Positions 16,369 through 25,041 of a DNA stretch of 43,404 nt are shown here, piece by piece. The position numbers were made by a program, and so were the translations under genes. Position 1 is the stretch's first letter. Every line of letters begins with the position of its first letter. This stretch comes from an uncultured Porphyromonas sp. Its GTDB lineage: Bacteria; Bacteroidota; Bacteroidia; Bacteroidales; Porphyromonadaceae. The notes under the pieces were generated by a model, which had not been told where the DNA came from, searched no databases, and saw only the letters and a list, made by a program, of their open reading frames with translations. Location of the stretch: NCBI RefSeq assembly GCF_902489635.1, contig NZ_CABUAN010000016.1:1-43404 (forward strand), given 5' to 3'.

Positions 16369-16409
16369 CCGTCCCCCATCTGAGTGCTATGCACTTGGGT
16401 GGGGGACGG
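16369..16409 (+). terminator. Strong hairpin terminator after ferredoxin
   Basis: A 19-bp stem (16369-16387 with 16391-16409, two G-T pairs allowed) with a 3-nt loop and a GTCCCCCA/TGGGGGAC base. It is followed by TCTCGTTTGAG rather than a long T run, as is common in this phylum. Confidence 0.8.
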
Positions 16410-16484
16410 TCTCGTTTGAGGGTTGATACATTACAATAATTTAGAGCTGGCTACATATCGACACGGTGCTCTGTCGGGGAAAAG

Positions 16485-16655
16485 TGATTTCCACGTGGAT
16501 ATTTCGAAATTCCCACGTGGAGAATTTTTATTTCCCAGGTAGGAAATAAAAAATTCCTCGGAGGAATGAAATGAAACTTCGGAAGAAATGAATGACGCCC
16601 ACGTGGAAAATAAAAAATATCCACGTGGAGATTTGAGATTTTCCACGTGGATATT
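16485..16655. repeat. Palindrome ladder 1: eight palindromes phased at about 22 bp
   Basis: Eight short inverted repeats have centres at 16494.5, 16516.5, 16538.5, 16560, 16581, 16602.5, 16624.5 and 16646.5, a spacing of 21-22 bp. Five share the core CCACGTGG (16491, 16513, 16599, 16621, 16643). The other three differ but are still palindromic: TTTATTTCC-N6-GGAAATAAA, ATTCCTC-G-GAGGAAT and CTTC-G-GAAG. Linkers are A/T rich. No ORF spans it. It lies between the ferredoxin terminator and the dxs promoter region. Confidence 0.85.
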
Positions 16656-16705
16656 CGAGAAAGGAGGGAATCGGACGAATTTCCCCGTAAAGATATGTAA
16701 ATAGA

Positions 16706-16726
16706 GATTAGAGGCTAGAGATTAGA
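16706..16726. repeat. Module A heptamers (three copies)
   Basis: GATTAGA, GGCTAGA and GATTAGA follow one another at 16706, 16713 and 16720. They sit between palindrome ladder 1 and element D, without B or C modules. Confidence 0.75.
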
Positions 16727-16730
16727 GGAC

Positions 16731-16826
16731 GGGTCTGACACATTTTATATATAGTGAGCTCATCTATTCCTCGCTTTGTCGCTAATGTGTAGCTTCTGAA
16801 AGAGCAATTATAATGCGTCAGCCCTG
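16731..16826. other. Element D with inverted partner upstream of dxs
   Basis: The stretch starting GGGTCTGACACATT (16731) has 25 nt nearly identical to 99-123. About 65 bp on, AATGCGTCAGCCC (ending 16826) is its approximate reverse complement. The 96-bp interval could fold into one long hairpin or be a tiny non-autonomous element. No ORF inside. Confidence 0.4.
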
Positions 16827-16833
16827 CGGTCTC

Positions 16834-16865
16834 GTTTGAGGTGTTGTCGCATATTAGTATCTTTG
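16834..16865 (+). promoter_or_regulatory. dxs promoter
   Basis: TTTG at 16834-16837 and TATCTTTG at 16858-16865 are separated by exactly 20 bp, a full match to the Bacteroidota housekeeping promoter TTTG-N19/21-TAnnTTTG. The leader to the ATG at 16965 is about 95 nt. Confidence 0.75.
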
Positions 16866-16964
16866 CATAAGATAAGAAGGGTAGGCACCTGGCGGGAGCT
16901 TGCTGCGTAAGTCAGCGATTGCCGACGCGGAGGAGCTACTCTTCGAATAGATACACACGACATC

Positions 16965-18866
16965 ATGAATGCTAGCGACTACCCGATACTCTCGCAGATC
17001 GATACACCTCATCAGTTACGTCAGCTACCTCTCTCGCAGCTCCCAGAGCTGTGCCGTGAGTTGCGCCGCTATGAGCTAGAGGTGCTCTCGCATGTGCCGG
17101 GGCACCTGGGCTCTAGTCTAGGTGCGGTAGAGCTCACGGTGGCTCTACACTACGTCTGTCGCACCCCCTACGATCGTATCGTCTGGGATGTGGGGCATCA
17201 AGCTTATGGGCACAAGATCTTGACAGGTCGACGCGATCGCTTTGAGACGCTACGACAGTGGGGCGGGCTCTCGGGCTTTCCACTACCGAGCGAGAGTGAG
17301 TACGACACATTCCCGGCGGGGCATGCCTCGAACTCAATCTCCGCAGCGCTGGGTATGGCGATCGCCGCTAAACTCAAGCAGGAGGAGCGTCACGTCGTAG
17401 CTGTCATCGGCGATGGGTCGATGACGGGCGGGCTAGCCTTCGAGGGGCTAAACAATGTGAGCTCTTATCCCAACGATCTGCTTGTGGTGGTCAATGACAA
17501 TAACATGTCGATCGATGCCAATGTGGGTGGGCTCAACAAGTATCTTGTCGATCTCAACACCAGCCATGCCTACAATACGATCCGCTACGACCTCTACCGA
17601 GGCTTGCGACAGATGAATCTGATGAACGATCGTCGCAAGAAAAACATCCAGCGGATCAACAATAGTGTCAAGTCTCTCTTGACGCAAAATCACTCCTCCT
17701 TCTTTGACGGCCTAGGGATTCGTTACTTTGGTCCCGTCGATGGACATGACGTAGAGCATCTCGTGGAGACGCTACGACGTATTCTCCCGATGCGAGGACC
17801 GAAGATCCTACACCTCAGGACGATCAAGGGCAAAGGGTATAAACCGGCTGAGGAGAATGCGACCGTATGGCACGCTCCTGGGTGCTTTGACGTGAAGACG
17901 GGAGAGCGCATCAAGAGCGAGCGAGGCGCGCATCCACCGAAGTTTCAAGAGGTCTTTGGAACGACGGTCACCGAGCTGGCTGCCGAGGACAAGCGGATCG
18001 TTGGGATCACGCCAGCGATGCCGTCGGGCAGTTCGCTGAATGTGATGATGCAAGCTTTCCCTGAGCGAAGCTATGATGTGGGCATTGCGGAGGCGCATGC
18101 GGTCACCTTTAGCGCAGGAATGGCGCGTGAGGGGATGATCCCGTTTTGTGTCATCTACTCTTCCTTCCTACAGCGTGCTTACGATCAGCTGATACACGAC
18201 GTTGCCCTGCCTGGCTACCACGTAGTTCTTTGCATTGACCGTGCGGGCTTGGTCGGTCAGGACGGAGCGACCCATCAGGGAGCCTTCGACCTAGCTTATC
18301 TCTGTACCATCCCGAATATGACGGTGGCAGCTCCGATGAATGAGCACTACCTGCGTCATCTGATGCGTACCGCTTACGAGGGGCAGGAGGGCCCTATGGC
18401 TATCCGCTACCCGCGTGGTGAGGGGTCGCTAGTTGACTGGAACTGTCCTGCGGAGCTTCTACAGATAGGCAAGGGACGTGCACTGCACGAGGGCGGACGT
18501 ATCGCTCTGCTCTCTATCGGCACCATCGGTGTGACCGCCGAGGAGGTGCGTGAGCGTCTGCTCGCTGAGGGTGTCGAGGTAGCGCACTATGACTTGATCT
18601 TTGCGAAGCCTCTAGACGAAGAGCTGATCACGACTGCTCTAGAGCGTTACGACTGCATTGCCACGCTTGAGGAGGGTACGCTCATCGGTGGGGTAGGCGA
18701 GCGGATCGCTGCCCTGGCGCAGCGTCAGGGCTTCCGAGGACGGATGATACACTTTGGTCTGCCCGACACGTTTATCGAGCAAGGCACTGTCGCTGAGCAA
18801 CGTCGCTACTGCGGCATCGATGCCGACACAATATATAATAGAATCAAAGCTGAGCTATGCGAATAG
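16965..18866 (+). CDS. dxs: 1-deoxy-D-xylulose-5-phosphate synthase
   Basis: Thiamine-diphosphate enzyme that condenses pyruvate and glyceraldehyde 3-phosphate in the first step of the MEP isoprenoid pathway. The diphosphate-binding motif GDGSMTGG starts at 149 and ends with NDNNMSI (177-183). HVPGHLGSSLG and WDVGHQAYGHK at 48-84 are conserved DXS stretches. The central pyrimidine-binding and C-terminal transketolase domains follow (IDRAGLVGQDGATHQGAFD). 633 residues is a normal length. Its last 10 bp overlap the trkA start, so the two are probably translationally coupled. Confidence 0.96.
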   Translation: MNASDYPILSQIDTPHQLRQLPLSQLPELCRELRRYELEVLSHVPGHLGSSLGAVELTVALHYVCRTPYDRIVWDVGHQAYGHKILTGRRDRFETLRQWGGLSGFPLPSESEYDTFPAGHASNSISAALGMAIAAKLKQEERHVVAVIGDGSMTGGLAFEGLNNVSSYPNDLLVVVNDNNMSIDANVGGLNKYLVDLNTSHAYNTIRYDLYRGLRQMNLMNDRRKKNIQRINNSVKSLLTQNHSSFFDGLGIRYFGPVDGHDVEHLVETLRRILPMRGPKILHLRTIKGKGYKPAEENATVWHAPGCFDVKTGERIKSERGAHPPKFQEVFGTTVTELAAEDKRIVGITPAMPSGSSLNVMMQAFPERSYDVGIAEAHAVTFSAGMAREGMIPFCVIYSSFLQRAYDQLIHDVALPGYHVVLCIDRAGLVGQDGATHQGAFDLAYLCTIPNMTVAAPMNEHYLRHLMRTAYEGQEGPMAIRYPRGEGSLVDWNCPAELLQIGKGRALHEGGRIALLSIGTIGVTAEEVRERLLAEGVEVAHYDLIFAKPLDEELITTALERYDCIATLEEGTLIGGVGERIAALAQRQGFRGRMIHFGLPDTFIEQGTVAEQRRYCGIDADTIYNRIKAELCE

Positions 18867-20200
18867 TTATTGCTGGTGCTGGCGAGGTGGGCACTCACCT
18901 TGCTTATAAGCTATCGGGCGAAGAGCAGCAGTCCACGACACTCATTGACTCTGACAAGGAGCTGCTGCGTCGTGTACAGCGCAAGTTTGACGCCTACACG
19001 ATCGTGGGCGACCCGACGAAGCTGGAGGATCTGCAGCTGACGGAGGTGCATGACTGCGATCTCTTTGTGAGCGTGATGCCCGGCGAGGCGGAAAATCTAC
19101 TCGCCTGTATGCTCGCGGCGCAACTTGGTGCCAAGCGAACCATAGCTCGTATCAATAATCACCGCTACCTGGCGGATCACTATCGTCGCTTCTTCGGGAG
19201 TCTCGGTGTGGATCAGCTAATTTACCCAGAGGAGCTGGCCGCTGAGGAGATAGCCAACAGCTTCAAGCATCCCTGGGCGAGAGTCTATGTGGAGCTACTC
19301 AACGGGGCTTTCGTCCTCGTGGGTGTCAAGGTGCGTAAGGGTAGCATCCTCGTGGGGCGCCCGCTGAGCTGGACGAAGGGGCTGGACGACAAAGCCTTTC
19401 ACGTGGTCTCTATCAAGCGTGGCGAAGAGACGCTCATACCTGATGGTCAGACGATTATAGAGCATGGCGACGTTGTCTTCTTCACCTGTCTCAACAAGGA
19501 CATAGACCTCGTCCGTCAGTACTGCGACAAGGATCAGCGTCCTGTGAAGCGAGTGGTCATCCTCGGGGGGAGCCTCATCGCGCTTCGCACCGTCTCCAAA
19601 GCACCGAGCAATATCGACTTCTACCTCATCGAGCGTGATCTAGAGCGCATCAAGGAGATCGAAGACGAGATCCCCTCTAATGTCAAGCTCTACGATGGCG
19701 ATGGGCGTGACCTTAACCTCATCTCCGAGATAGGACTGGACGAGGAGAGCATCTTTGTGGCACTAACGGAGAACTCGGAGACAAACATCCTCGCTTGTCT
19801 CGCTGCTAAGCGCTTTCAGGTGGCTAAGACGATTGCAAAAGAGGAGAACATCGACTACATCCCCCTGGCTGAGAAGCTCGACATCGGCACGATCATCAAT
19901 AAGAAGGTGATCGCTGCGGGCAACATCTTTCACGCACTCCTCGGCTCCGACACGAAGACTGTCAAGTCGCTCACCATCGCTCACACCGATGTGGCGGAGC
20001 TACAGGCTAAGAGTGGATCTACCATTACAGAGCGTCCGGTCAAAGAGCTGGACCTCCCGAAGGGTATCACCCTCGGTGGTCTCGTACGCAATGGCGTGCC
20101 GATGCTGATCGATGGTGATATGGAGATACAGCCCTACGACAGCGTCGTGGTCTTCTGTACCAATACGCCTATGGAGCAGCTCTCTAAGCTCTTTGACTAA
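18857..20200 (+). CDS. trkA: Trk potassium uptake regulatory subunit
   Basis: A 447-residue cytoplasmic NAD(H)-binding regulator of the Trk K+ channel. Two RCK_N Rossmann units are visible: GAGEVGTHLA at 7-16 followed by the acidic residue in TTLIDSD, and a second beginning VVILGGSLIA near 230. Each is followed by a TrkA_C domain (KVRKGSILVGRPL; ERPVKELDLPKGITLGG). The start overlaps dxs by 10 bp and trkH begins 49 bp downstream, so the three form one operon. Confidence 0.94.
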   Translation: MRIVIAGAGEVGTHLAYKLSGEEQQSTTLIDSDKELLRRVQRKFDAYTIVGDPTKLEDLQLTEVHDCDLFVSVMPGEAENLLACMLAAQLGAKRTIARINNHRYLADHYRRFFGSLGVDQLIYPEELAAEEIANSFKHPWARVYVELLNGAFVLVGVKVRKGSILVGRPLSWTKGLDDKAFHVVSIKRGEETLIPDGQTIIEHGDVVFFTCLNKDIDLVRQYCDKDQRPVKRVVILGGSLIALRTVSKAPSNIDFYLIERDLERIKEIEDEIPSNVKLYDGDGRDLNLISEIGLDEESIFVALTENSETNILACLAAKRFQVAKTIAKEENIDYIPLAEKLDIGTIINKKVIAAGNIFHALLGSDTKTVKSLTIAHTDVAELQAKSGSTITERPVKELDLPKGITLGGLVRNGVPMLIDGDMEIQPYDSVVVFCTNTPMEQLSKLFD

Positions 20201-20249
20201 AGCCCCACCGCTATCTAGTTTTACTATTCCTATTTTGACTCCATCAAGC

Positions 20250-21704
20250 ATGAGACGTATCAATCTACCCTTCGTCGGGAGCATCGTGGGGGGTATCTGT
20301 CTGATCGAGTGTATCTTCCTCCTCCTCAGTGTCGTCGTATCGCTCCTCATGCGAGACTACACTGTGGTGCCACTCTTGGTCACGCTAGGCATATCCCTGC
20401 TGGTAGGCATAGTGCTACTCCTCTGTGGACGGCTGAAGCATAGCGACAAGCTCGGGCGTCGTGAGGCTATGCTCGCCGTGTCGATGACGTGGCTGGTGGT
20501 GGCACTGATCGGTATGATTCCCTTCCTCGTGGGAGGCTATCTGCCACGCTTTAGTAATGCGCTCTTTGAGTCGGTCTCAGGCTTTACCACTACGGGTGCC
20601 TCGACCTTTACCTCTGTGGAGCATCTTCCCAAGGGGATCCTCTTCTGGCGCTCTATCATGCAGTGGCAGGGCGGTATCGGGGTCGTCGTTTTCTCTCTGG
20701 CATTGAGTCCTGTGCTGGGCAAAGACATCGGACTACTTTACCGGGCTGAGGTGACGGGCGTGGATCATGACCGATTCATGCCTCGTATTAAGGAGGTCGC
20801 CACACGACTGGCGGCTGTCTACAGTCTCCTGACGGTGGTGCTCATCGTGTTACTACGGCTTACACCGATACCTTTGTTCGATGCTACTTGTATGGCTTTC
20901 ACCTGTCTCTCGACAGGTGGCTTCTCGATCTATGATCAGCCCTTTGAGGTAATCAATAGTCCGTACTTTGAGACGATCCTGATGATCTTTATGGTGATCG
21001 GTAGCCTTAACATGACACTCATCTACTTTGCCTTCAAGGGGCAGGTCAAGCAACTCTTCCGAGACGAGCAGACCCGCTGGTTCCTCGGCATCATCTTCGT
21101 CACAGCCTCTCTCGTCGCCCTGCACCTTGTCCTCAACAGCATACAGCCTCACCTGGGGAAAGCACTGCGAGACGCCTTCTTTCAGATCATCTCGCTCATC
21201 TCCACCACGGGATATATCTATGCTGACTACGCTAGCTGGGGCCCCTTCTTTATGCTGTGCGGACTCTTCGTCATGCTCATCTGTGGTTGCGCGGGGTCCA
21301 CGGCGGGCGGTCTCAAGGTGATCCGCTTCGTCATCATGTCCAAGACACTCCCCAAGGAAATCGCCCACCGCGTCTCTCCAAACCTTGTGGCACCACTACG
21401 GATCAATGGCAAGAGCGTCCCCGAAGAAGCGGTTTATAAGGTGATGGGCTTCTTCTTTGGTTACATCGCGCTCATCTTCTTAGGCACCTTCTGTCTCACC
21501 TTCACGGGCAACGACTTTATCTCTGCCAGCACTGCCTCTGTATCGGCCATCGGCAACATAGGACCAGCCTTTGGCGACTATGTCTTCAACTTTTCGAGTG
21601 CTTCTTCTTTTGACCTGATTGTGCTGAGCTTCCTCATGCTGGCGGGTCGTCTAGAGCTTTTCACCGTGCTGAGTCTCTTCGCGCCTGCTTTCTGGCGCCA
21701 CTAG
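20250..21704 (+). CDS. trkH: Trk potassium uptake membrane subunit
   Basis: A 484-residue K+ channel subunit of the TrkH/KtrB/HKT superfamily. Selectivity-filter loops are visible as FTTTGAST (first repeat), CLSTGGFS (second), ISTTGYI (third) and ASVSAIGNIGPAFG (fourth). CAGSTAGGLKVIRF is the conserved gate stretch. The reading frame is open from 20112, but that part overlaps trkA in another frame and is not membrane-like; the ATG at 20250 gives a proper TrkH N terminus. It converges on the LptF/LptG-family gene with 8 bp between stops. Confidence 0.94.
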   Translation: MRRINLPFVGSIVGGICLIECIFLLLSVVVSLLMRDYTVVPLLVTLGISLLVGIVLLLCGRLKHSDKLGRREAMLAVSMTWLVVALIGMIPFLVGGYLPRFSNALFESVSGFTTTGASTFTSVEHLPKGILFWRSIMQWQGGIGVVVFSLALSPVLGKDIGLLYRAEVTGVDHDRFMPRIKEVATRLAAVYSLLTVVLIVLLRLTPIPLFDATCMAFTCLSTGGFSIYDQPFEVINSPYFETILMIFMVIGSLNMTLIYFAFKGQVKQLFRDEQTRWFLGIIFVTASLVALHLVLNSIQPHLGKALRDAFFQIISLISTTGYIYADYASWGPFFMLCGLFVMLICGCAGSTAGGLKVIRFVIMSKTLPKEIAHRVSPNLVAPLRINGKSVPEEAVYKVMGFFFGYIALIFLGTFCLTFTGNDFISASTASVSAIGNIGPAFGDYVFNFSSASSFDLIVLSFLMLAGRLELFTVLSLFAPAFWRH

Positions 21705-21712
21705 TCTCTTCG

Positions 21713-22798
21713 CTAGCGTGGTGCAAGACGGTAGAGTACGAAGGAGATGGCTAGGTAAACCAAGTTTGGCAGCCACGCTGCTACCACTGGTGCCATAGCT
21801 CCCGTGACCGCAAAGGAGGAGGTGACCGTCATGAAGAGGATGTAGAGGAAGCTGAGCGACAGTCCCACGGCGAGGGCTAGTCCCATGCCACCCTTGCGCT
21901 TGCGAGCCGAAAGCGAGACGCCCATGAGCGTTAGGATAAACGAGGCGGGGATCATCGCTATGCGCTTGTGTAGCTCGATAGCGTAGAGCTGTGTCGCCGC
22001 ACCTCTCATACGCTGCTGCTGTATGGAGTGGTATAGCTGTGGGGTGGTAAGCATCTCGACATCCCCCTCGGTGACGAGGAAGTCCTTGGGCGTGATCGGT
22101 ATGATCGTGTCTAGCTGATTGCCCCTACGGAGCGTGTCTTGTCGCTCGCCAAAGTATGTGATCGTATAGTCCTGCAGCTGCCAGTTGTGGAGGGTGTCGT
22201 AGACGATACTATTCGCGATCACGCGACTCTTGAGGTCTTTGCCCTCAAAGCGATCCATCGAGAAGGTGTATCCGACCTTGCTCTCATCATTGTAATAAGA
22301 CATAAACATAAAGGTCTCAGGAGCCACCTGCATCTGGATCGCATTGGCGTAGGTGATGCGCTTGTCCTTGATATATTTATTCTGAAAGTCTATTCTGATG
22401 CGATTACCTGGCGGTATGACGAAGCTACTCAAGAGGAAAGTCAGTATCGCGATCACGGCAGCGCCCATCATGTACGGCTTGAGAAGCCTACGGAAGCTCA
22501 CGCCGCAGCTCAGGATAGCAATGATCTCACTATTCTCTGCTAGACGAGAGGTGACGTAGATGACCGCTATGAAGACAAAGAGCGGACTAAAGAGGTTTGC
22601 ATAGTAAGGGACGAAGTTAGCGTAGTAGTCCCATAAGATAGCTCGTAGCGGGACCTCCGGCTGTAGGAGCCGGTCTAGCTTTTCGGTCACGTCGAAGGCT
22701 ATCGCCACTGCCAAGATCAGGACAATGGAGAAAAAGTAGGTCGCCAGAAACTGGGTAAAGATGTACCTATCGACCGTAGAGATTACCTTGCGACGCAT
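21713..22798 (-). CDS. LptF/LptG-family lipopolysaccharide export permease
   Basis: A 361-residue inner-membrane protein of the YjgP/YjgQ family. Three N-terminal helices (first about 17-37), a periplasmic beta-jellyroll region (about 125-270) and three C-terminal helices give the standard LptF/G plan. The N terminus STVDRYIFTQFLATYFF and the stretch SENSEIIAILSCGVSFRRLLKPY (coupling helix contacting the LptB ATPase) are typical. It takes part in moving LPS from the inner to the outer membrane. It could be LptF or LptG; only one such gene is in the window. It lies downstream of rny on the same strand, beyond a hairpin. Confidence 0.88.
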   Translation of the reverse strand: MRRKVISTVDRYIFTQFLATYFFSIVLILAVAIAFDVTEKLDRLLQPEVPLRAILWDYYANFVPYYANLFSPLFVFIAVIYVTSRLAENSEIIAILSCGVSFRRLLKPYMMGAAVIAILTFLLSSFVIPPGNRIRIDFQNKYIKDKRITYANAIQMQVAPETFMFMSYYNDESKVGYTFSMDRFEGKDLKSRVIANSIVYDTLHNWQLQDYTITYFGERQDTLRRGNQLDTIIPITPKDFLVTEGDVEMLTTPQLYHSIQQQRMRGAATQLYAIELHKRIAMIPASFILTLMGVSLSARKRKGGMGLALAVGLSLSFLYILFMTVTSSFAVTGAMAPVVAAWLPNLVYLAISFVLYRLAPR

Positions 22799-22834
22799 CT
22801 GTCTCTAGATGTTTAGCTTTACATCGTAGCTTGC

Positions 22835-22862
22835 GCCCTCGGAAGGATCTCCTTCCGAGGGC
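22835..22862 (-). terminator. Perfect 13-bp hairpin between rny and the Lpt permease gene
   Basis: GCCCTCGGAAGGA and its exact complement flank a 2-nt loop. It begins 45 bp past the rny stop on the minus strand. There is no T run, so it may terminate rny only partly. Confidence 0.6.
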
Positions 22863-22906
22863 TTATGTTATGGTATAGATCGATACTAGAGCTGCCCATA
22901 AGCCCA

Positions 22907-24541
22907 CTACTTAGCATAGCTTACGGCACGAGTCTCACGGATCACCGTAATCTTGACCTGCCCTGGGTAGGTCATCTCGGTCTGTATCTTGTGAGCGATA
23001 TCTGCCGAGAGCGTCTCGGTAGCCTGATCATCGATCTCATCGGCACCAACGATGACACGCAGCTCACGACCCGCTTGGATCGCATAGGTCTTGACCACGC
23101 CTGGATAAGAGAGTGCCAGTTGCTCGAGGTCTTTGAGACGCTTGATGTACGCCTCGACGATCTCGTGACGAGCTCCTGGTCTAGCACCGCTTATGGAGTC
23201 ACAGATCTGCACGATAGGTGCTAGGAGCGTCTCCATCTCCACCTCCTCATGGTGAGCACCGACAGCGTTGCAGATGTCGGGCTTCTCCTTGTACTTCTCA
23301 CAGATCTTCATGCCGAGTATAGCGTGTGGTAGCTCAGGCTCCTCGTCAGACACCTTGCCAATGTCGTGTAGCAAGCCTGCACGACGAGCTTTCTTAGCAT
23401 TAAGCCCCAGCTCAGAGGCCATCGTAGCGCAGAGGTTGGCCGTCTCACGCGCATGCTGCAGGAGGTTCTGTCCATAGGAAGAGCGGTACTTCATCTTACC
23501 CACCAGACGCACCAGCTCAGGGTGCATACCATGTATGCCGAGGTCGATGATCGTCCGCTTGCCCGTCTCGATGATCTCCTCCTCGATCTGCTTGCTCACG
23601 CGATCTACCACCTCCTCAATGCGAGCCGGGTGGATACGTCCGTCCTGTACCAACTGGTGCAGAGCTAGGCGAGCTATCTCACGGCGCACTGGGTCAAAGG
23701 CTGAGAGCACGATAGCCTCTGGCGTATCGTCTACGATGATCTCCACACCCGTGGCAGCCTCTAGAGCGCGTATGTTACGTCCCTCACGACCGATGATGCG
23801 CCCCTTGACCTCGTCATTGTCTATGTGAAAGACTGAGACTGAGTTCTCTACCGAGGTCTCCGTAGCGATACGTTGTATCGTCGCTACGATCAGTCGTCGA
23901 GCTTCTTGCGAAGCATTCATCTTAGCCTCTTCGATCACCTCTGCTGTGTAGGCAGCCGCCTGATCACGAGCCTCTAGGCGTAGGGACTCGATGAGCTGCT
24001 CGCGAGCTTGCGCTGCGGATAGGCCACCTATTTCCTCCAGCTTAGCTTGTTGTGTGAGGATGGCGGCGCTTAGCTCCTCTTGCTTCTGAGCAACTAGCTG
24101 CTCCTGCTGAGCCATCTGCTTGCGCTCACGCTCTAGGTCAGACGAGGCATCTTCCAGCTGCTTGGTACGTGCTGTGAGCGTCTGCTCGAGCTGCTGTAAG
24201 GTTGTCTCTCGGCTCTGTACCTGTGCGGTGCGATCGGCTAGGCGCTCCTCCAGCTCCCCTTTGAGCTGCAAGGCGTATTCCTTAGCCTCAATCACCTTCT
24301 GTTGCTTAATTATCTCAGCATCCTGCTTAGCTTTCTCTAAGATGCTGTCAGCCTCATGTAGCTCCTTCTTTTTAGTCTTATGAGCCTCGAGGATAACCTG
24401 GTCGGCACTCTCCTGGGCCTCCTTTAGGATGCGCTCCGCTCGCTGCTTGTAGAGGCGCATCACGGCAAGCCATACGGCTCCACCGCCTACGACGAGGGCT
24501 AATAATATGAATAGTATCAGTAGGTATATGCTAATCTCCAT
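22907..24541 (-). CDS. rny: Ribonuclease Y
   Basis: A 544-residue membrane-tethered endoribonuclease that starts mRNA decay. Order of parts: one N-terminal membrane helix (about 4-26), a long coiled coil rich in E/K/Q (about 30-200), a KH RNA-binding domain with GRIIGREGRNIRALE (about 240-255), and an HD domain with the metal-binding LLHDIGK near 388-394. Length and arrangement are those of RNase Y. It lies downstream of zapA, separated by a structured spacer. Confidence 0.95.
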   Translation of the reverse strand: MEISIYLLILFILLALVVGGGAVWLAVMRLYKQRAERILKEAQESADQVILEAHKTKKKELHEADSILEKAKQDAEIIKQQKVIEAKEYALQLKGELEERLADRTAQVQSRETTLQQLEQTLTARTKQLEDASSDLERERKQMAQQEQLVAQKQEELSAAILTQQAKLEEIGGLSAAQAREQLIESLRLEARDQAAAYTAEVIEEAKMNASQEARRLIVATIQRIATETSVENSVSVFHIDNDEVKGRIIGREGRNIRALEAATGVEIIVDDTPEAIVLSAFDPVRREIARLALHQLVQDGRIHPARIEEVVDRVSKQIEEEIIETGKRTIIDLGIHGMHPELVRLVGKMKYRSSYGQNLLQHARETANLCATMASELGLNAKKARRAGLLHDIGKVSDEEPELPHAILGMKICEKYKEKPDICNAVGAHHEEVEMETLLAPIVQICDSISGARPGARHEIVEAYIKRLKDLEQLALSYPGVVKTYAIQAGRELRVIVGADEIDDQATETLSADIAHKIQTEMTYPGQVKITVIRETRAVSYAK

Positions 24542-24559
24542 AAATCGTTATCACTAAAG

Positions 24560-24708
24560 TGTGTATATCTAATCCGTTACAATGTCTCTGACATGATTGG
24601 TAGAGATACAGACTCACCCTAATGAGAGAAGTCCTAGTGGTCAAACGCGTGGATCCCAGCTATACATCCAGTCCTTTCTAACAAAGGAAAGAGACGTCCT
24701 CCCGCAGC
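24560..24708 (-). ncRNA. Structured spacer between zapA and rny, possible small RNA
   Basis: Read on the minus strand, the 167-bp spacer has several hairpins: ATGTC-AGA-GACAT, CTTTC-N8-GAAAG and CTCA-N6-TGAG. 6S RNA lies next to zapA in many bacteria, so a 6S-like RNA is possible here. I could not draw a convincing 6S fold with a closing stem and a central bubble, and no consensus promoter was found, so this is a positional guess. Confidence 0.25.
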
Positions 24709-25041
24709 CTACAATTGTCGCTCTAGTAGGCTATTTACCTCAGAGAGACGCTTCAGCAGCTCTGTCGTGTCTTTACTCTCCTTGAGCACCTCACACTGTA
24801 CGGCTATATCTACAGCCGCCATAAGCCAGTGCAACTGCTCATCGCCCTCCGCAGGCTGCGGGTAAGCTGCACGATACTTCTTGACGAGAGCCGATATCGT
24901 ATGCTGTGCACGACGATAGTAAGGCTCCTCGCAGCGCGGCACGTCGATGGGGATAGCAATACCATCGACAAGTAGCGTGATACTCTGTATCTCGTCCTGA
25001 CGATGCTCTGGTTTAGTGCTATGCTGATCCATTTGTGCCAT
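24709..25041 (-). CDS. zapA: Cell division protein ZapA
   Basis: A 110-residue cytoplasmic protein that cross-links FtsZ filaments. The N-terminal half (ITLLVDGIAIPIDVPRCEEPYYRRAQHTISALVKKY) has the ZapA pattern and the C-terminal half is a heptad-like helix (LHWLMAAVDIAVQCEVLKESKDTTELLKRLSEVNSLLERQL). Its start overlaps the stop of the upstream coiled-coil gene by one base (TAATG), indicating coupled translation. A hairpin AGCCTAC/GTAGGCT (24706-24732) spans its stop codon. Confidence 0.85.
   Translation of the reverse strand: MAQMDQHSTKPEHRQDEIQSITLLVDGIAIPIDVPRCEEPYYRRAQHTISALVKKYRAAYPQPAEGDEQLHWLMAAVDIAVQCEVLKESKDTTELLKRLSEVNSLLERQL

Noticed and set aside
16485..16655. Palindrome ladder 1 as a CRISPR array
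   Set aside because: Units are only about 22 bp, have no constant repeat plus unique spacer pattern, and no cas gene is in the window.
20112..20249. N-terminal extension of TrkH
   Set aside because: Overlaps trkA in another frame and is not membrane-like; the ATG at 20250 gives the family N terminus.
20853..21368. 171-codon minus-strand ORF inside trkH
   Set aside because: Acidic low-complexity shadow of a conserved gene.
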